A DNA stretch of 64,000 nt, from NCBI RefSeq assembly GCF_038051985.1, contig NZ_CP150291.1:1364001-1428000 (forward strand). Reading direction: 5' to 3'. The position numbers and the translations under genes were made by a program. Source of the DNA: Solibacillus sp. FSL H8-0523. GTDB lineage: Bacteria; Bacillota; Bacilli; Bacillales_A; Planococcaceae. Numbering within the stretch: the stretch's first letter is position 1; the number at the start of each line of letters is the position of its first letter. Positions 45,462 to 54,672 of the stretch are shown in pieces. Below the pieces are notes generated by a model. That model was given only the letters and a program-made list of their open reading frames with translations, was not told the origin of the DNA and ran no database searches.

Positions 45462-45992
45462 ATGCAAACTTTTACGTATCAAGCACTTGGTAACATTAAA
45501 TCAACAGCGCCACAAGCAATTTTTAATGCGGCAGGCGAACAAGTGCTGCTAGTTGAGCGCGTTTACGATAATGGCTTAAAAAAGCTACTCGATGGCTATT
45601 TCGATTACCGCTATTTTTTAAAATACCGCGTCACGGCAAATGACGGCGCACCATTATTTGAAGCGAAGAAAATTTTCCGTCGCGGCAAGGTATGGTTTGA
45701 GGGCAAGGATTTAGTAACGGGTGATAAATTCATCGTCAATTACGAAAATTGGCGTATTGGTGTGCCCGAGCTATTTATAACAGGGCCCAATTTTAAAATG
45801 AAAATCGATAAGGAAATGGATGACTGGTCGAATTTTACCGTGGATGATCAGATCATCGCACGCTGGCTGGCGATGTATGAGGAGGCAACAGATACGTTTC
45901 GATTAGCACTCGAACTTTCAGAAGACGCGCCGATTCAAAATACCGCTTTTTACATCGCGATTGCCCAGGCGGCATTATTTATCGGAGTTTAG
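45462..45992 (+). CDS. LURP-one/Tubby-like fold protein (YxjI type, tentative)
   Basis: 176 residues from ATG 45462, behind AAGGGG; the start is 10 bases after the GDPD stop. The pattern of short beta strands (YQALGNIKSTAPQAIFNAAG, FLKYRVTANDG, KKIFRRGKVWFEGKD) and a C-terminal helix (PIQNTAFYIAIAQAALF) resembles the beta-barrel plus central helix of tubby C-terminal-like proteins such as YxjI, which may bind lipids. The assignment rests on pattern memory only. Confidence 0.55.
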   Translation: MQTFTYQALGNIKSTAPQAIFNAAGEQVLLVERVYDNGLKKLLDGYFDYRYFLKYRVTANDGAPLFEAKKIFRRGKVWFEGKDLVTGDKFIVNYENWRIGVPELFITGPNFKMKIDKEMDDWSNFTVDDQIIARWLAMYEEATDTFRLALELSEDAPIQNTAFYIAIAQAALFIGV

Positions 45993-46003
45993 GGGAGAAC
46001 AAT

Positions 46004-46267
46004 ATGAACGTAGTATTTGTATTAACAGAAACAGCAGAAGAAGTGCTGCATATGGTATCAAACGACGTAGCAGGCTTACTTGCTGCGGTCAAAGGTGATA
46101 ATGTGTCGTTCCCATTTGGCACGTATCAATACGACAGCCACACATTAGATCACTATTTAGTAGAAGACGGCACGTACCAGCAGGAACTAGTTGTGTACTT
46201 AAAGCCCGAGCAAAAAAAGGGAGAGACGGTCTTACCGTTGCCAAACGCAGATAATCCGATTTTTTAA
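46004..46267 (+). CDS. Small hypothetical protein (87 aa)
   Basis: AGGGGAG precedes ATG 46004, 11 bases after the previous stop. It is acidic, soluble and ends LPLPNADNPIF. It is the last gene before a terminator at 46284-46329, so it closes the dsbA-GDPD-tubby-like unit. No family recognised. Confidence 0.7.
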   Translation: MNVVFVLTETAEEVLHMVSNDVAGLLAAVKGDNVSFPFGTYQYDSHTLDHYLVEDGTYQQELVVYLKPEQKKGETVLPLPNADNPIF

Positions 46268-46283
46268 TAAAGGAAAAACAGCG

Positions 46284-46329
46284 CACCTGCTCGAATGTAT
46301 TGTACATACATTACGGGTAGGTGATTTTT
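46284..46329 (+). terminator. Terminator or attenuator overlapping the next gene's SD
   Basis: Arms CACCT / AGGTG and AATGTAT / ATACATT form one hairpin (46284-46323) followed by ATTTTTTT. The distal arm contains AGGTG, the only SD of the gene at 46330, so the stem could stop transcription and hide the ribosome site at once. Confidence 0.65.
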
Positions 46330-46590
46330 TTGGAGCAATTGAGCTTGTTTCAGGTGCTGGAGGGCGACAAACAGCCAAAATTTCAGCTTTTGGACCTAGT
46401 AAAAGTCCAGTTAATTGATGAAAGAATTGACAGTGAAGCGCATCATTATCGTAAATACTATGAGCCGCATATCCTAAACAAAGTAGGGGAAATCTTGCAA
46501 GTGCATGTGACCGCAAAGGCCATTACGTACGAGGTGGAAATTTACGGGGCGAAGTATTATTTACTCGAAGATGAGTTATGCGAGCTGTGA
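46330..46590 (+). CDS. Small hypothetical protein (86 aa)
   Basis: TTG start 5-6 bases after AGGTG, which is part of the upstream hairpin; a GTG at 46321 lies inside that SD. The protein is soluble with QPKFQLLDLVKVQLIDE and a C-terminal beta segment ITYEVEIYGAKYYLLEDEL, resembling a small SH3-like or KOW-like barrel, though this is only an impression. No terminator follows before the NptA gene 126 bases on. Confidence 0.6.
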   Translation: MEQLSLFQVLEGDKQPKFQLLDLVKVQLIDERIDSEAHHYRKYYEPHILNKVGEILQVHVTAKAITYEVEIYGAKYYLLEDELCEL

Positions 46591-46716
46591 AAAATCGCAC
46601 ATAAAAAGTTCACAATTCCTGTGTATTCCCATTGAAATGTAAACCAATTGTTAAATTTATGTAATTAAAATGTTAAGATAGACTTTTAATGATTATTTCA
46701 ATTTGGTGGTGATGGA

Positions 46717-48288
46717 ATGCTCACAATTTTTGGTGGGATAGGTTTGTTTTTACTTGGGATGACCATGTTAACAAACGGGCTGAAGGAAATTGCCGGGGAT
46801 GCTTTAAAAAAATGGCTGAACAAGTTTACGAAAGGCCGTATTAGTGCAGTTATTTCCGGTGCTGCGATGACGATGCTTGTGCAATCATCGACGGCAACGA
46901 CATTATTAACAATTGGCTTTGTTAGTGCAGGTTTACTTACGTTTATCCAATCCATCGGGGTCATTATCGGTGCCAACATTGGTAGTACGAGTACAGGATG
47001 GATTATTTCGTTAATTGGTTTCAAAATTAGCCTACAAACGATGGCATTACCGATTATTGGTGTCGGGGTGTTTATGTCACTCATTGCACCGAATGATGTG
47101 AAAAAATTTGGTAATGTGTTAGCAGGCTTTGGTTTACTATTTTTAGGGATTGACATGTTACAGCAAGGGATGGGCTCTGCACAAGATTTAATTGCGTTTG
47201 ATAAAATCCCGGCAGACTCGATTGTTTCGATTTTCTTACTTATTGTCATTGGACTTGTGATGACCGTGATTATGCAGGCATCAAGCGCAGCGATGGCAGC
47301 AACGTTAACAGCATTATTCGCAGGCGCAATCGATTTTGAACAAGCGGCTTATTTAGTCATTGGGCAAAATATTGGTACAACGGCAACGGCATTATTTGCA
47401 GCAATTGGTGCGTCGGTCGCAGCAAAGCGTACCGCGATGACCCATTTAATGTTTAACTTGATAACGGCGATTATTGTCACGGTCGTATTCTCGTACTTTG
47501 TGCGTGCAACCGAGTGGATTACGATTGCCATTTCAGGTAACTTCGATGAAACGCTAGGCTTAGCAATTTTCCATACATTGTTTAGTGTAGTAGGGGCGCT
47601 AATTTTCATTCCATTAATGGGGCCATTTGCGAATTTACTTATAAAGATGGTACCGGAGCGTGAAAATGCATTAACACGTAATTTAGACGAGAGCTTAATC
47701 GAAATGCCGTCTGTGGCGATTGATGTGTCGTTTAAAACGATGCGTGATATTATGCTGGAGCTCACAAAGGCGCAGCAGCTTCTGATGCAGTCGAAAAAAG
47801 TTACGGTGGATTACGAAAAGAAAATGCTTGAAGTCGAAGAAGCGCTTCATATAACACGTAAGTTTTTAGATGGTATTTTAGTAACCTCTAAGCTCGACCG
47901 CACGAAGTTAATATCAGTTTTACATACACTCGATCATTTACACCGCTTGATTAAAGTGCTGCGCGAGCAACAAAAAGTCGAGGCACTTTACTTACAAGAG
48001 AAGTTGATGCAAGATTGGCAGGAGCTTTTAACTACAATTGAAGATAAGTTAACAGAAGATGATCGCTTACTCGACATTGCGATTATTTTAGAGCATACGT
48101 CTCAGGAAATGGCGGAAGCGCGTCGTAATAAGCGAAATCAATATTTCGAGCGTTCTGTATCGAATGAAACACAGCTCGATTTAGCCGTATCAAAAGTCGA
48201 TGCGCTTTTGTGGATTGACCGTTTAATCTACCACTACTGGCGTGCAACTGCGCGAATGGCGGAGTTCCAATCGATTAACGAAGACTAA
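46717..48288 (+). CDS. Na/Pi cotransporter family protein (NptA type)
   Basis: 523 residues; GGTGGTGA precedes ATG 46717. The membrane half has two inverted PNaS repeats, each with the glutamine-serine motif (LVQSSTATT near residue 50, and IMQASSAAM near 190). A cytosolic PhoU-like helical bundle follows (~330-515). Such proteins import phosphate with sodium, and some control phosphate or phosphonate efflux. It stands alone, with a strong terminator. Confidence 0.88.
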   Translation: MLTIFGGIGLFLLGMTMLTNGLKEIAGDALKKWLNKFTKGRISAVISGAAMTMLVQSSTATTLLTIGFVSAGLLTFIQSIGVIIGANIGSTSTGWIISLIGFKISLQTMALPIIGVGVFMSLIAPNDVKKFGNVLAGFGLLFLGIDMLQQGMGSAQDLIAFDKIPADSIVSIFLLIVIGLVMTVIMQASSAAMAATLTALFAGAIDFEQAAYLVIGQNIGTTATALFAAIGASVAAKRTAMTHLMFNLITAIIVTVVFSYFVRATEWITIAISGNFDETLGLAIFHTLFSVVGALIFIPLMGPFANLLIKMVPERENALTRNLDESLIEMPSVAIDVSFKTMRDIMLELTKAQQLLMQSKKVTVDYEKKMLEVEEALHITRKFLDGILVTSKLDRTKLISVLHTLDHLHRLIKVLREQQKVEALYLQEKLMQDWQELLTTIEDKLTEDDRLLDIAIILEHTSQEMAEARRNKRNQYFERSVSNETQLDLAVSKVDALLWIDRLIYHYWRATARMAEFQSINED

Positions 48289-48289
48289 A

Positions 48290-48327
48290 AAATTCCCGAA
48301 CACTTTACGAGGTGTTCGGGAATTTTT
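48290..48327 (+). terminator. Terminator of the NptA gene
   Basis: A 14-bp stem AAATTCCCGAACAC / GTGTTCGGGAATTT, then TT. Confidence 0.85.
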
Positions 48328-48375
48328 ATTAGTCTTCTAGGTTAAAGTGCTAGCCCCTCGACTACTTTAGGAACT

Positions 48376-48582
48376 TTAGCGCTTTTGTTCTTGGTTATAT
48401 TTCTTTTCCATTTTCATACCAATAATACGTACGACGATGCCGATTAAAATGAAAATCCAGCCAAGGCCGATGACAATGTAATTAAAGGTTTGGCTCGCAT
48501 TTGGAACGATATCTAAAAGCCCAATACACGCTACTAAGATACCTGAAAATGTAATTAACAGTCCTGCTGTAACAATACTCAC
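48376..48582 (-). CDS. Small membrane protein (68 aa)
   Basis: GTG start at 48582, 6 bases after GAGGTG; an in-frame GTG three codons earlier overlaps that SD. Two hydrophobic helices (LLITFSGILVACIGLLDIV and YIVIGLGWIFILIGIVVRIIG) and a basic tail KMEKKYNQEQKR suggest an N-out, C-in or hairpin topology. No family recognised. Confidence 0.7.
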   Translation of the reverse strand: MSIVTAGLLITFSGILVACIGLLDIVPNASQTFNYIVIGLGWIFILIGIVVRIIGMKMEKKYNQEQKR

Positions 48583-48752
48583 GTTGTTCACCTCTAATAC
48601 AAAATTTTATCATGAATCGTATGTGCAATTCAATGAACACGATGAAAGTCATCTGGGTGTCACATAATTTTTATTCTTTAATGAATATTTTGAAACTTTT
48701 TACAATATCTTTCGTATGATTAGAAGTATTAGACAAAAAAGGGGGAGACAAC

Positions 48753-50960
48753 ATGAAAAAATGGACGAGTGTGCTTAGTATGTCTGCTGTGGCGTTAAGT
48801 TTGTTCGCAGGAGGGGCTGTAGCGGATGCCAATTCAACGCCACCTGTAAACGAAGAGCGCCAACAAATTTTTGTTGCCATTACCGATGAAAAAATTACAA
48901 AAGAAAAGCTTATTAGTAAATTAAAATCAACATTACCAGAAATGTTTAATTCATTTAGTAATAGTGATTTCAATATGTCTACAATGAGTCATCACTATGC
49001 AGATGATTTAACGACACGCTATGAGCTATCATACACAAAAATGATTAATAATAAAATGACATCAGGCAGTATTACGTTTATTGGAGATACACTGGACATT
49101 GAATCGATTTCAATGTATCCAAATTCTTCGAAGGATGCATTATTTCCTGGGAAAATAACGGAGAAGCAAGCGAAAACGATTGCGACTGATTTTGTGAAGA
49201 AGGTATCAGGCTCATCGGACTTTATGATAGCGAGTGAAGTGCCAAGTTATTATTCAACACGTATTATTACAGAGCCGATTACTTACACGTATACATTTGT
49301 GAAAACAGAAAAAAATATTCCGATTCAAGATCAAGGTATTTATGTGAGCGTACTAGGCGATGGCAATGTGCAGTATTATACACAGTACAGCATGCAGCCT
49401 AAGCGCCAGGTGTTTGAGGATACAGCGAATGTAATAGCAAAAGATGCGGCCGTAGAAAAATTACAAGACGAAATGAAGCTAACGTTGCAATATGCGTATG
49501 ACTACATGTCGTATAGCGCGAAACCAAAAGTAAGCCTGGTGTACGTACCAGCAACGAACTTTAATGGACTCCATGCAAAAACAGGGAAATGGCATAATTA
49601 TTTAGGCGAAACAACACAAACTAAAATGAAGCCAATAAGCCCAATTGTAACCGAACAGCTTCAGCAAGAAAAGCCACTGACAATGGATGAAGCAAAAGAG
49701 CGCGCGAAGAAATTAGTGGAAGCACGTTCAAATGGAGAGAAATTTACGATTGATTCGGCCTATGAGCATGAATATAACGGTACAAGCGTTGTTAGTATTT
49801 CGTATTCTTACCATATGAAAAATTCATCGCACAGTACATCGATTGAATTTAATAAAAATACTGGTGAGCTAACGAATTACTATGATTTATCGGATTCGTT
49901 GCCGTACCTAGATGCGCCTGAGGATACGACGCCTCGCCTAGCAGAAGACAAAGTTATAGCGATCGCGCTCGATTTTGTGAAAGAGTTTGCGCCAGCGTCG
50001 GTACACGAATATTCAAAGCCAATTCACGAAATTTCGTACAATGAGGATGATAAAACACATAACGTAGCATTCCCACGCATTAAAAACGGACTTGTTGTAA
50101 ATGGTGACACTATTTCTGTAAGCATCAACAATAAGGGGGAGTTAAAATCCTACTACCGAAATCATCTAATGATTGAAGAGTGGCCGGATCTCGCGACGGC
50201 GATTCCACTTAATGAAGCACAAAAGAAGTTTAATGCCGCATTAGGTGCCAAGCTTGTCTACAGTGCTGTCCAAAAAGAAGAGGACAAATACGAATTGTTA
50301 TATGTTCCAACGATTAACGACGAGCAGTTATATCAAATGGATGCAGTAACCGGTGAATTTTTAACAGCATATGGTGCACTGAAAAAAGAAACGATTACAC
50401 ATAAAACTGCTGAAAAAGAATTAAATTACTTAATTCAAGCAGGCGCAATTGATGTGAAAAGTGCAAAAGACTTCAATGCAGATAAAGCTATTTCACAAGG
50501 CGATGCATTAAAAACAATCGTCAAGTCAATTGGCTATTTCTACGAGGGATACTCGTATAATTACGGTCAAAATCCAACGAGCACGTTTGAGCTAATACCT
50601 GTGGATCATCCGTATTATGCAGTTGTCGAGTCGGCATATCGTCTAGGCATTATTCGTGCAGATGATCAGCTTGCCATCGATCGAAATGTGACAAAAGAGC
50701 AGGTAGCTGTATGGTTTATCCGTGCGTTAGGCTTAGAGCAAGCTGCAAAACAAAAAGACATTTATAACGTGAAGTTTGCGGATGTAGCTGATATTACACC
50801 GGCGAATGTTGGCTATGTTGCCTTATCAAGCGCACTGGAATTACAAAAATTATCACAAAATAATTTCCAACCTAAGAAGGAAGTCACTTATGCGGATTTA
50901 GCTGTATCAATTATTGATTTAGCATACGCAATTGCAGACAAGCAAAATACAAGCTATTAA
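48753..50960 (+). CDS. Secreted YcdB/YcdC-repeat protein with SLH-like C-terminus
   Basis: 735 residues; AAAAGGGGGAG upstream. Signal peptide 1-26. Residues ~35-540 contain two or three PepSY-related YcdB/YcdC units, each with an ITEKQAKTIATDFVKKV-like helix (also LTMDEAKERAKKLVEA and LAEDKVIAIALDFVKEF) and a beta sheet. The last ~170 residues hold divergent S-layer homology repeats (HPYYAVVESAYRLGIIRADD, VGYVALSSALELQKLS), which would bind pyruvylated wall polymer. It is therefore a surface protein; the PepSY-type units may inhibit or chaperone secreted proteases. Monocistronic. Confidence 0.85.
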   Translation: MKKWTSVLSMSAVALSLFAGGAVADANSTPPVNEERQQIFVAITDEKITKEKLISKLKSTLPEMFNSFSNSDFNMSTMSHHYADDLTTRYELSYTKMINNKMTSGSITFIGDTLDIESISMYPNSSKDALFPGKITEKQAKTIATDFVKKVSGSSDFMIASEVPSYYSTRIITEPITYTYTFVKTEKNIPIQDQGIYVSVLGDGNVQYYTQYSMQPKRQVFEDTANVIAKDAAVEKLQDEMKLTLQYAYDYMSYSAKPKVSLVYVPATNFNGLHAKTGKWHNYLGETTQTKMKPISPIVTEQLQQEKPLTMDEAKERAKKLVEARSNGEKFTIDSAYEHEYNGTSVVSISYSYHMKNSSHSTSIEFNKNTGELTNYYDLSDSLPYLDAPEDTTPRLAEDKVIAIALDFVKEFAPASVHEYSKPIHEISYNEDDKTHNVAFPRIKNGLVVNGDTISVSINNKGELKSYYRNHLMIEEWPDLATAIPLNEAQKKFNAALGAKLVYSAVQKEEDKYELLYVPTINDEQLYQMDAVTGEFLTAYGALKKETITHKTAEKELNYLIQAGAIDVKSAKDFNADKAISQGDALKTIVKSIGYFYEGYSYNYGQNPTSTFELIPVDHPYYAVVESAYRLGIIRADDQLAIDRNVTKEQVAVWFIRALGLEQAAKQKDIYNVKFADVADITPANVGYVALSSALELQKLSQNNFQPKKEVTYADLAVSIIDLAYAIADKQNTSY

Positions 50961-50962
50961 TT

Positions 50963-50996
50963 ATTTCCCGCTACGATGTGTGCGTAGCGGGAATTT
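50963..50996 (+). terminator. Terminator of the YcdB/SLH gene
   Basis: An 11-bp perfect stem TTCCCGCTACG / CGTAGCGGGAA with a 7-base loop, then TTTA. Confidence 0.8.
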
Positions 50997-51289
50997 ATAC
51001 ATAAATACGATTTTGGATAATGAAGTAGGCGCACAGTAGTAAAATGGAAACATCTTCATGCGTAATTTGGCACGAATTGTTTAGTTGATAGTAAAATAAC
51101 AATATGTTCGAGATACATCACAAAATTAGGAATATACGTTCGGTTTTTTCGGATAACATAGTGGTTTATGTATCGCATTTTATGTTAAAATAAGAAAAAG
51201 CACGGAATCCTAAAAAAAGTCGCGAAAAATTTTAGGAAACGTTGTAATATAGTAAAAGTAATTAATTTTTGATGGAAGTTGGGAAAAGC
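50997..51289. other. Gene-free AT-rich stretch
   Basis: No coding frame with an SD. It probably holds the promoter of the gene at 51290; the best -10 candidate is TAAAAT near 51186-51191, without a good -35. Confidence 0.35.
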
Positions 51290-51778
51290 ATGCAAAAAAA
51301 TAAATATCGCATTCATAGCAATGCATTATTTGAAATTGCGCAAAGTCGTACGTTTACAGATAAGGATAACATCGAAGAGCGCTTCGATGAAGAAGGTAAA
51401 ATTAAATTAGTAAGTGACCGTGCTGGAGCGGAGCTTACGTTATCATTAGTAAAAACAGAAGATGGCCTTGCTTACTTAGTAAAATGGGATGATTCAGAAG
51501 AAATTTACCGTGGCTGGAACATGGCTTGGGAAGAGTTCGTATGGTGCCTAGGCGTTGTTAACAAGCCAATCGAAGAAGCAGCTAAAAAAGCAGCAGAAGA
51601 GGAAGCGGCTCGTCGCGCAGAAGAAGCCGCTTTAGCATTAGCAGCTGAAGAAGCAGCAGCTCTTGAAGAAGTTGTTGAAGAAGCAACTGAAGAGTCTGAA
51701 GTAACAACAGAAGAAGTAACTGAAGAAGTAACTGAAGAAGCAACTGTGGAAGTAGTTTCGGAAGACTTAGAAAAATAA
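51290..51778 (+). CDS. Hypothetical protein with Ala/Glu-rich coiled tail
   Basis: 162 residues from ATG 51290 (GGGAAAAGC upstream; an in-frame TTG at 51269 is possible). Residues 1-~85 are a compact domain (YRIHSNALFEIAQSRTF, LAYLVKWDDSEEIYRGWNMAWEEF). The rest is a strongly acidic, Ala- and Glu-rich helix with repeated EEVTEE units (~90-160), predicted to be coiled or disordered. Cytoplasmic; no family recognised. A terminator follows. Confidence 0.75.
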   Translation: MQKNKYRIHSNALFEIAQSRTFTDKDNIEERFDEEGKIKLVSDRAGAELTLSLVKTEDGLAYLVKWDDSEEIYRGWNMAWEEFVWCLGVVNKPIEEAAKKAAEEEAARRAEEAALALAAEEAAALEEVVEEATEESEVTTEEVTEEVTEEATVEVVSEDLEK

Positions 51779-51784
51779 TACACG

Positions 51785-51823
51785 AAAGACCATCTGAAGC
51801 ACTTGCTGCTTAGATGGTCTTTT
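51785..51823 (+). terminator. Terminator of the Ala/Glu-rich protein gene
   Basis: Arms AAAGACCATCT / AGATGGTCTTT with inner AGCA / TGCT, followed by TG and further T. Confidence 0.85.
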
Positions 51824-51831
51824 GTTTGTTT

Positions 51832-51870
51832 AAAAATGCCGCAGCCCAAAACTTGAGCTACGGCATTTTT
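51832..51870 (-). terminator. Terminator of the MATE gene
   Basis: Arms AAAAATGCCG / CGGCATTTTT around a 19-base loop that itself contains an AGCCC-type stem; T-rich on the minus strand. Confidence 0.75.
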
Positions 51871-53222
51871 TATATTTTTTTACTCGGTCCGACAAGTGCA
51901 AAGCGTTCCCACTTACGACTGCGCCAGCGGAAAATTACTAAAATGGCACGAATCCATTCATCACAGGCAATCGCTAGCCAAATACCAACTAAGCCCATAT
52001 CAAGTACAAAGACGAAGAGATAACCAAGTGATAAACCAATTCCAATCATCGACACAATCCCGATGCGCACAGGGTAAGTTGCATCGCCAGCTGCGCGGAG
52101 CGAGTTAATGATTGTAATATTAATCGTACGTCCTGTTTCTAGAAGAATACTTAATAAGAGCGCACTTGCTCCGATTGCGATAATGTTTTCATTATCGGTA
52201 AATAACGACATGAGCGGTACACGGAAGGTCATAACGAGTGCGACCATCACTAATGTAAAGATAAGTGCAGACTTGACACTAAACCACACCGTTTTATAAG
52301 CTAAGTCCTTATCACCTGCACCGACGTAACGTCCCACTAAAATTGCGGTACCTGAGCCGATCGCCATCGCAAATAAATACGTGAACATCGAAATATTCAT
52401 CGCATATTGACGAGCGGATAACGCTTCAGCACCGATGTACGTCACGTAGTATAGTAAAATAATTTGACTAGATTGGTATAAGACTTGCTCTAATGCAGAA
52501 GGAATTCCGATTTTTAAAATCTTTGAAATGTATTCCTTTGAAAAGCGGTAGTAATCTGCAATCTGAATGCGTACTTCAAGCGCTTGATATAACAGCCAGA
52601 AGAACACAATCGCCGCAGCAATTCGGCTAATGACCGAAGAAATTGCTGCACCTTCCACACCAAGCTCCGGTGCGCCAAATTTCCCGAAAATTAAAATGTA
52701 GTTCAAGATGACGTGTAACACGTTCATGCCGAGTGACACATACATTGTTTGCTTTGTCCACCCCTGTACACGAATTACAGAAGAAAGAGATGTAATGAGC
52801 GCCTGTACAAAAATAAAACCACCGACAATGGCTAAATAGCTTTGTGCTGCTTCAAGTACAGGTCCTTGTAAGTTCATCATTTGCATAATTGCATCTGAGA
52901 ATAATATGAACAGTCCACTGAGAATAAGACCAATAATTAAGTTTAACGTCACCGACAGCGCGGCAATTTTAGAAGCATCTGCTAGTAAGCGTGAGCCTAA
53001 GTACTGGGAAACAACAATCGATGCCCCTGTTCCGATCACTCCTAATAGAAGAATCGCGATTTGAATGTATTGGTTGGCCGTCCCGACACCCGCGACTGCA
53101 TTGTCTGATACCGCACTTAGCATAAATGTATCTGCAAGTCCCATGAGCATAAATAAAAACAATTCTAAAAATAAGGGCCATGTAAGTTTAAATAAGCTTA
53201 ATTCTTTCGTTTTGTTTGCCAA
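51870..53222 (-). CDS. MATE family multidrug/metabolite efflux protein
   Basis: 450 residues, 12 hydrophobic helices in two six-helix halves, the usual MATE length. Characteristic phrases are LTWPLFLELFLFMLMGLADTFMLS at the start (split by the family's conserved Pro), GVEGAAISSVISRI in the first half and ARQYAMNISMFTYLFAMAIG in the second. It exports cationic compounds using sodium or proton gradients. The start codon is TTG with only a weak GAGTG SD, so the N-terminus is less certain. It stands alone. Confidence 0.88.
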   Translation of the reverse strand: MANKTKELSLFKLTWPLFLELFLFMLMGLADTFMLSAVSDNAVAGVGTANQYIQIAILLLGVIGTGASIVVSQYLGSRLLADASKIAALSVTLNLIIGLILSGLFILFSDAIMQMMNLQGPVLEAAQSYLAIVGGFIFVQALITSLSSVIRVQGWTKQTMYVSLGMNVLHVILNYILIFGKFGAPELGVEGAAISSVISRIAAAIVFFWLLYQALEVRIQIADYYRFSKEYISKILKIGIPSALEQVLYQSSQIILLYYVTYIGAEALSARQYAMNISMFTYLFAMAIGSGTAILVGRYVGAGDKDLAYKTVWFSVKSALIFTLVMVALVMTFRVPLMSLFTDNENIIAIGASALLLSILLETGRTINITIINSLRAAGDATYPVRIGIVSMIGIGLSLGYLFVFVLDMGLVGIWLAIACDEWIRAILVIFRWRSRKWERFALVGPSKKI

Positions 53223-53535
53223 TTTTGTTTCACTCTTTCGTTCGATAACTTAAAAACAAAGAGAATCGTACCATAAAAAGGGAATCGATGATAGTACGAA
53301 CTTCGAAGTAACAGAATTGCGGAATAAATTAGTAGATATTTGATGTATTACCAAAATTAAAAACTAATTTTCTGATATTCGTAATATAAAAACGACGAAT
53401 TTCGACATTTCGTTACGTAATTGTAATGGCTGTAACATCAAATCGTCATACAACTGAAATATTTAAACGGTAAGCTAATACAAGTTGAATCAAAAAGATT
53501 TTTCACGAAAAGAAGTTGGAGGGAAATATTCAAGT
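53223..53535. other. Intergenic region before the LysM-3D gene
   Basis: AT-rich divergent promoter region; no frame with an SD. TGTAAT and TGTAAC at 53419-53433 resemble WalR half-sites but are 3 instead of 5 bases apart. Confidence 0.4.
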
Positions 53536-54114
53536 ATGATCAAGAAACTATTAGCATTTGCAGTGGCAATAGCTGCTAGCGCATTTATTTTTGCAAGTCC
53601 GTCTTTCGCAGCTACACATACAATTAAATCAGGTGAGAATTTATATATGCTTGCCAAAAAGTACGATACAACAGTAAACGAGCTTATGAAGCTGAACAAT
53701 TTATCATCAAACAAGATTAAGGTTAAACAAGTGCTCAAGCTACCGGCAACTAATCAAAGTAAGCAGGCTGTTGCAAAAAAAGAAACAAAAAAGGTTGCAG
53801 CAACACATCCATCAAACGTAAAGAAAACTTTTACTATGACCGCGACAGCGTACACAGCAAATTGTAAAGGCTGCTCAGGCATCACGAAAACAGGGTTAAA
53901 CTTACGTAAATACCCTGATTTAAAAGTAATCGCAGTGGATCCAAAGGTCATTCCTTTAGGCTCGAAAGTTTGGGTTGAAGGCTACGGCGTGGCAATCGCT
54001 GGGGATACAGGTGGCGCAATTAAAGGTAAAAAAATCGATATTTTCGTAAAAAATAAAAAGACAGCCTATAACTGGGGACGTAAAAAAGTTACGGTCAAGC
54101 TGTTAAAATCATAA
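53536..54114 (+). CDS. Secreted LysM and 3D-domain cell wall protein
   Basis: 192 residues from ATG 53536, the start of a classical signal peptide (MIKKLLAFAVAIAASAF, cleaved near SFA-ATH). GGAGGG is 12 bases upstream, unusually far. One LysM (residues ~27-70, TIKSGENLYMLAKKYDTTV) binds peptidoglycan. A Lys-rich linker follows, then a 3D domain (~98-192) with its acidic residues in TATAYTA, VDPKVIPLGSKVWVEGYG, DTGGAIKGKKIDIF. Such proteins (YocH, YorM) are wall hydrolases of lytic-transglycosylase type. Confidence 0.9.
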   Translation: MIKKLLAFAVAIAASAFIFASPSFAATHTIKSGENLYMLAKKYDTTVNELMKLNNLSSNKIKVKQVLKLPATNQSKQAVAKKETKKVAATHPSNVKKTFTMTATAYTANCKGCSGITKTGLNLRKYPDLKVIAVDPKVIPLGSKVWVEGYGVAIAGDTGGAIKGKKIDIFVKNKKTAYNWGRKKVTVKLLKS

Positions 54115-54120
54115 AAAGGA

Positions 54121-54153
54121 GAGTCGCGTAGCTTAGACTGCGCGGCTCTTTTT
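54121..54153 (+). terminator. Terminator of the LysM-3D gene
   Basis: Stem GAGTCGCG / CGCGGCTC (one G-U pair) with inner AG / CT, then five T. Confidence 0.85.
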
Positions 54154-54271
54154 GGTCTATTAGGAAAGCCTCATTTTGTTAACAATGGCGCGAACGGTGT
54201 TTTTTTATTTTTTTTTACATAAAAGCGTTTATAATAGTACATTAAGTGTGACTTGAAAGAACGTGTTACCC

Positions 54272-54364
54272 ATGTTTACGTATGAAACAAGGTGTCGCTA
54301 TTGCCGCCAGGTTTTTTTAGTAAAAGAAGGCACGAAAAAATATCAGCAGTTTAATCGAGATTAA
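54272..54364 (+). CDS. Possible 30-residue zinc-ribbon-like peptide
   Basis: An ATG frame beginning MFTYETRCRYCRQVFLV has one CxxC and a basic tail, and ends at TAA 54362-54364, overlapping the convergent gene by 4 bases. A TATAAT is 37 bases upstream but no clear SD exists. The CRYCRQ phrase resembles half a zinc ribbon. Confidence 0.3.
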   Translation: MFTYETRCRYCRQVFLVKEGTKKYQQFNRD

Positions 54365-54672
54365 GACATCATTTTTTTTAGGCGTTTCAATTCGAGGATG
54401 AGCTCATCCATTTGGCGCTGCATTTGCTCGGCTTCGAAATAAAACATACTGTTGTTTGACGAATTTGATGAGTTATTTCGGCTTGAATTTGGGTTTGTCC
54501 GGCCATTTGCACTGGGATTACTGGAAGCAGTAGCCTCCTCGACTAAACGAAGGGCAAGGCCAGCAGAAATGGTACCGAGCATGTCACTAAGTGTTAAAAC
54601 AGCAGCACTTGCATAGGCAAAGCGTGCAACTAAAACCTCCAGTGAAGGTTCATTTTTTGGACTTTTATTCAA
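54361..54672 (-). CDS. Hypothetical protein with C-terminal coiled coil (103 aa)
   Basis: TTG start at 54672, 7 bases after AGGAGG; a longer frame has no SD. A moderately hydrophobic segment (VLVARFAYASAAVLTLSDMLGTISAGLAL) is followed by a Ser/Asn-rich linker (SSRNNSSNSSNNS) and a helix ending in MDELILELKRLKKMMS. The pattern is that of a small cytoplasmic or membrane-associated adaptor; no family recognised. Confidence 0.7.
   Translation of the reverse strand: MNKSPKNEPSLEVLVARFAYASAAVLTLSDMLGTISAGLALRLVEEATASSNPSANGRTNPNSSRNNSSNSSNNSMFYFEAEQMQRQMDELILELKRLKKMMS

Noticed and set aside
53419-53433. WalR box upstream of the LysM-3D gene
   Set aside because: The half-sites are separated by 3 bases, not the 5 of the consensus.
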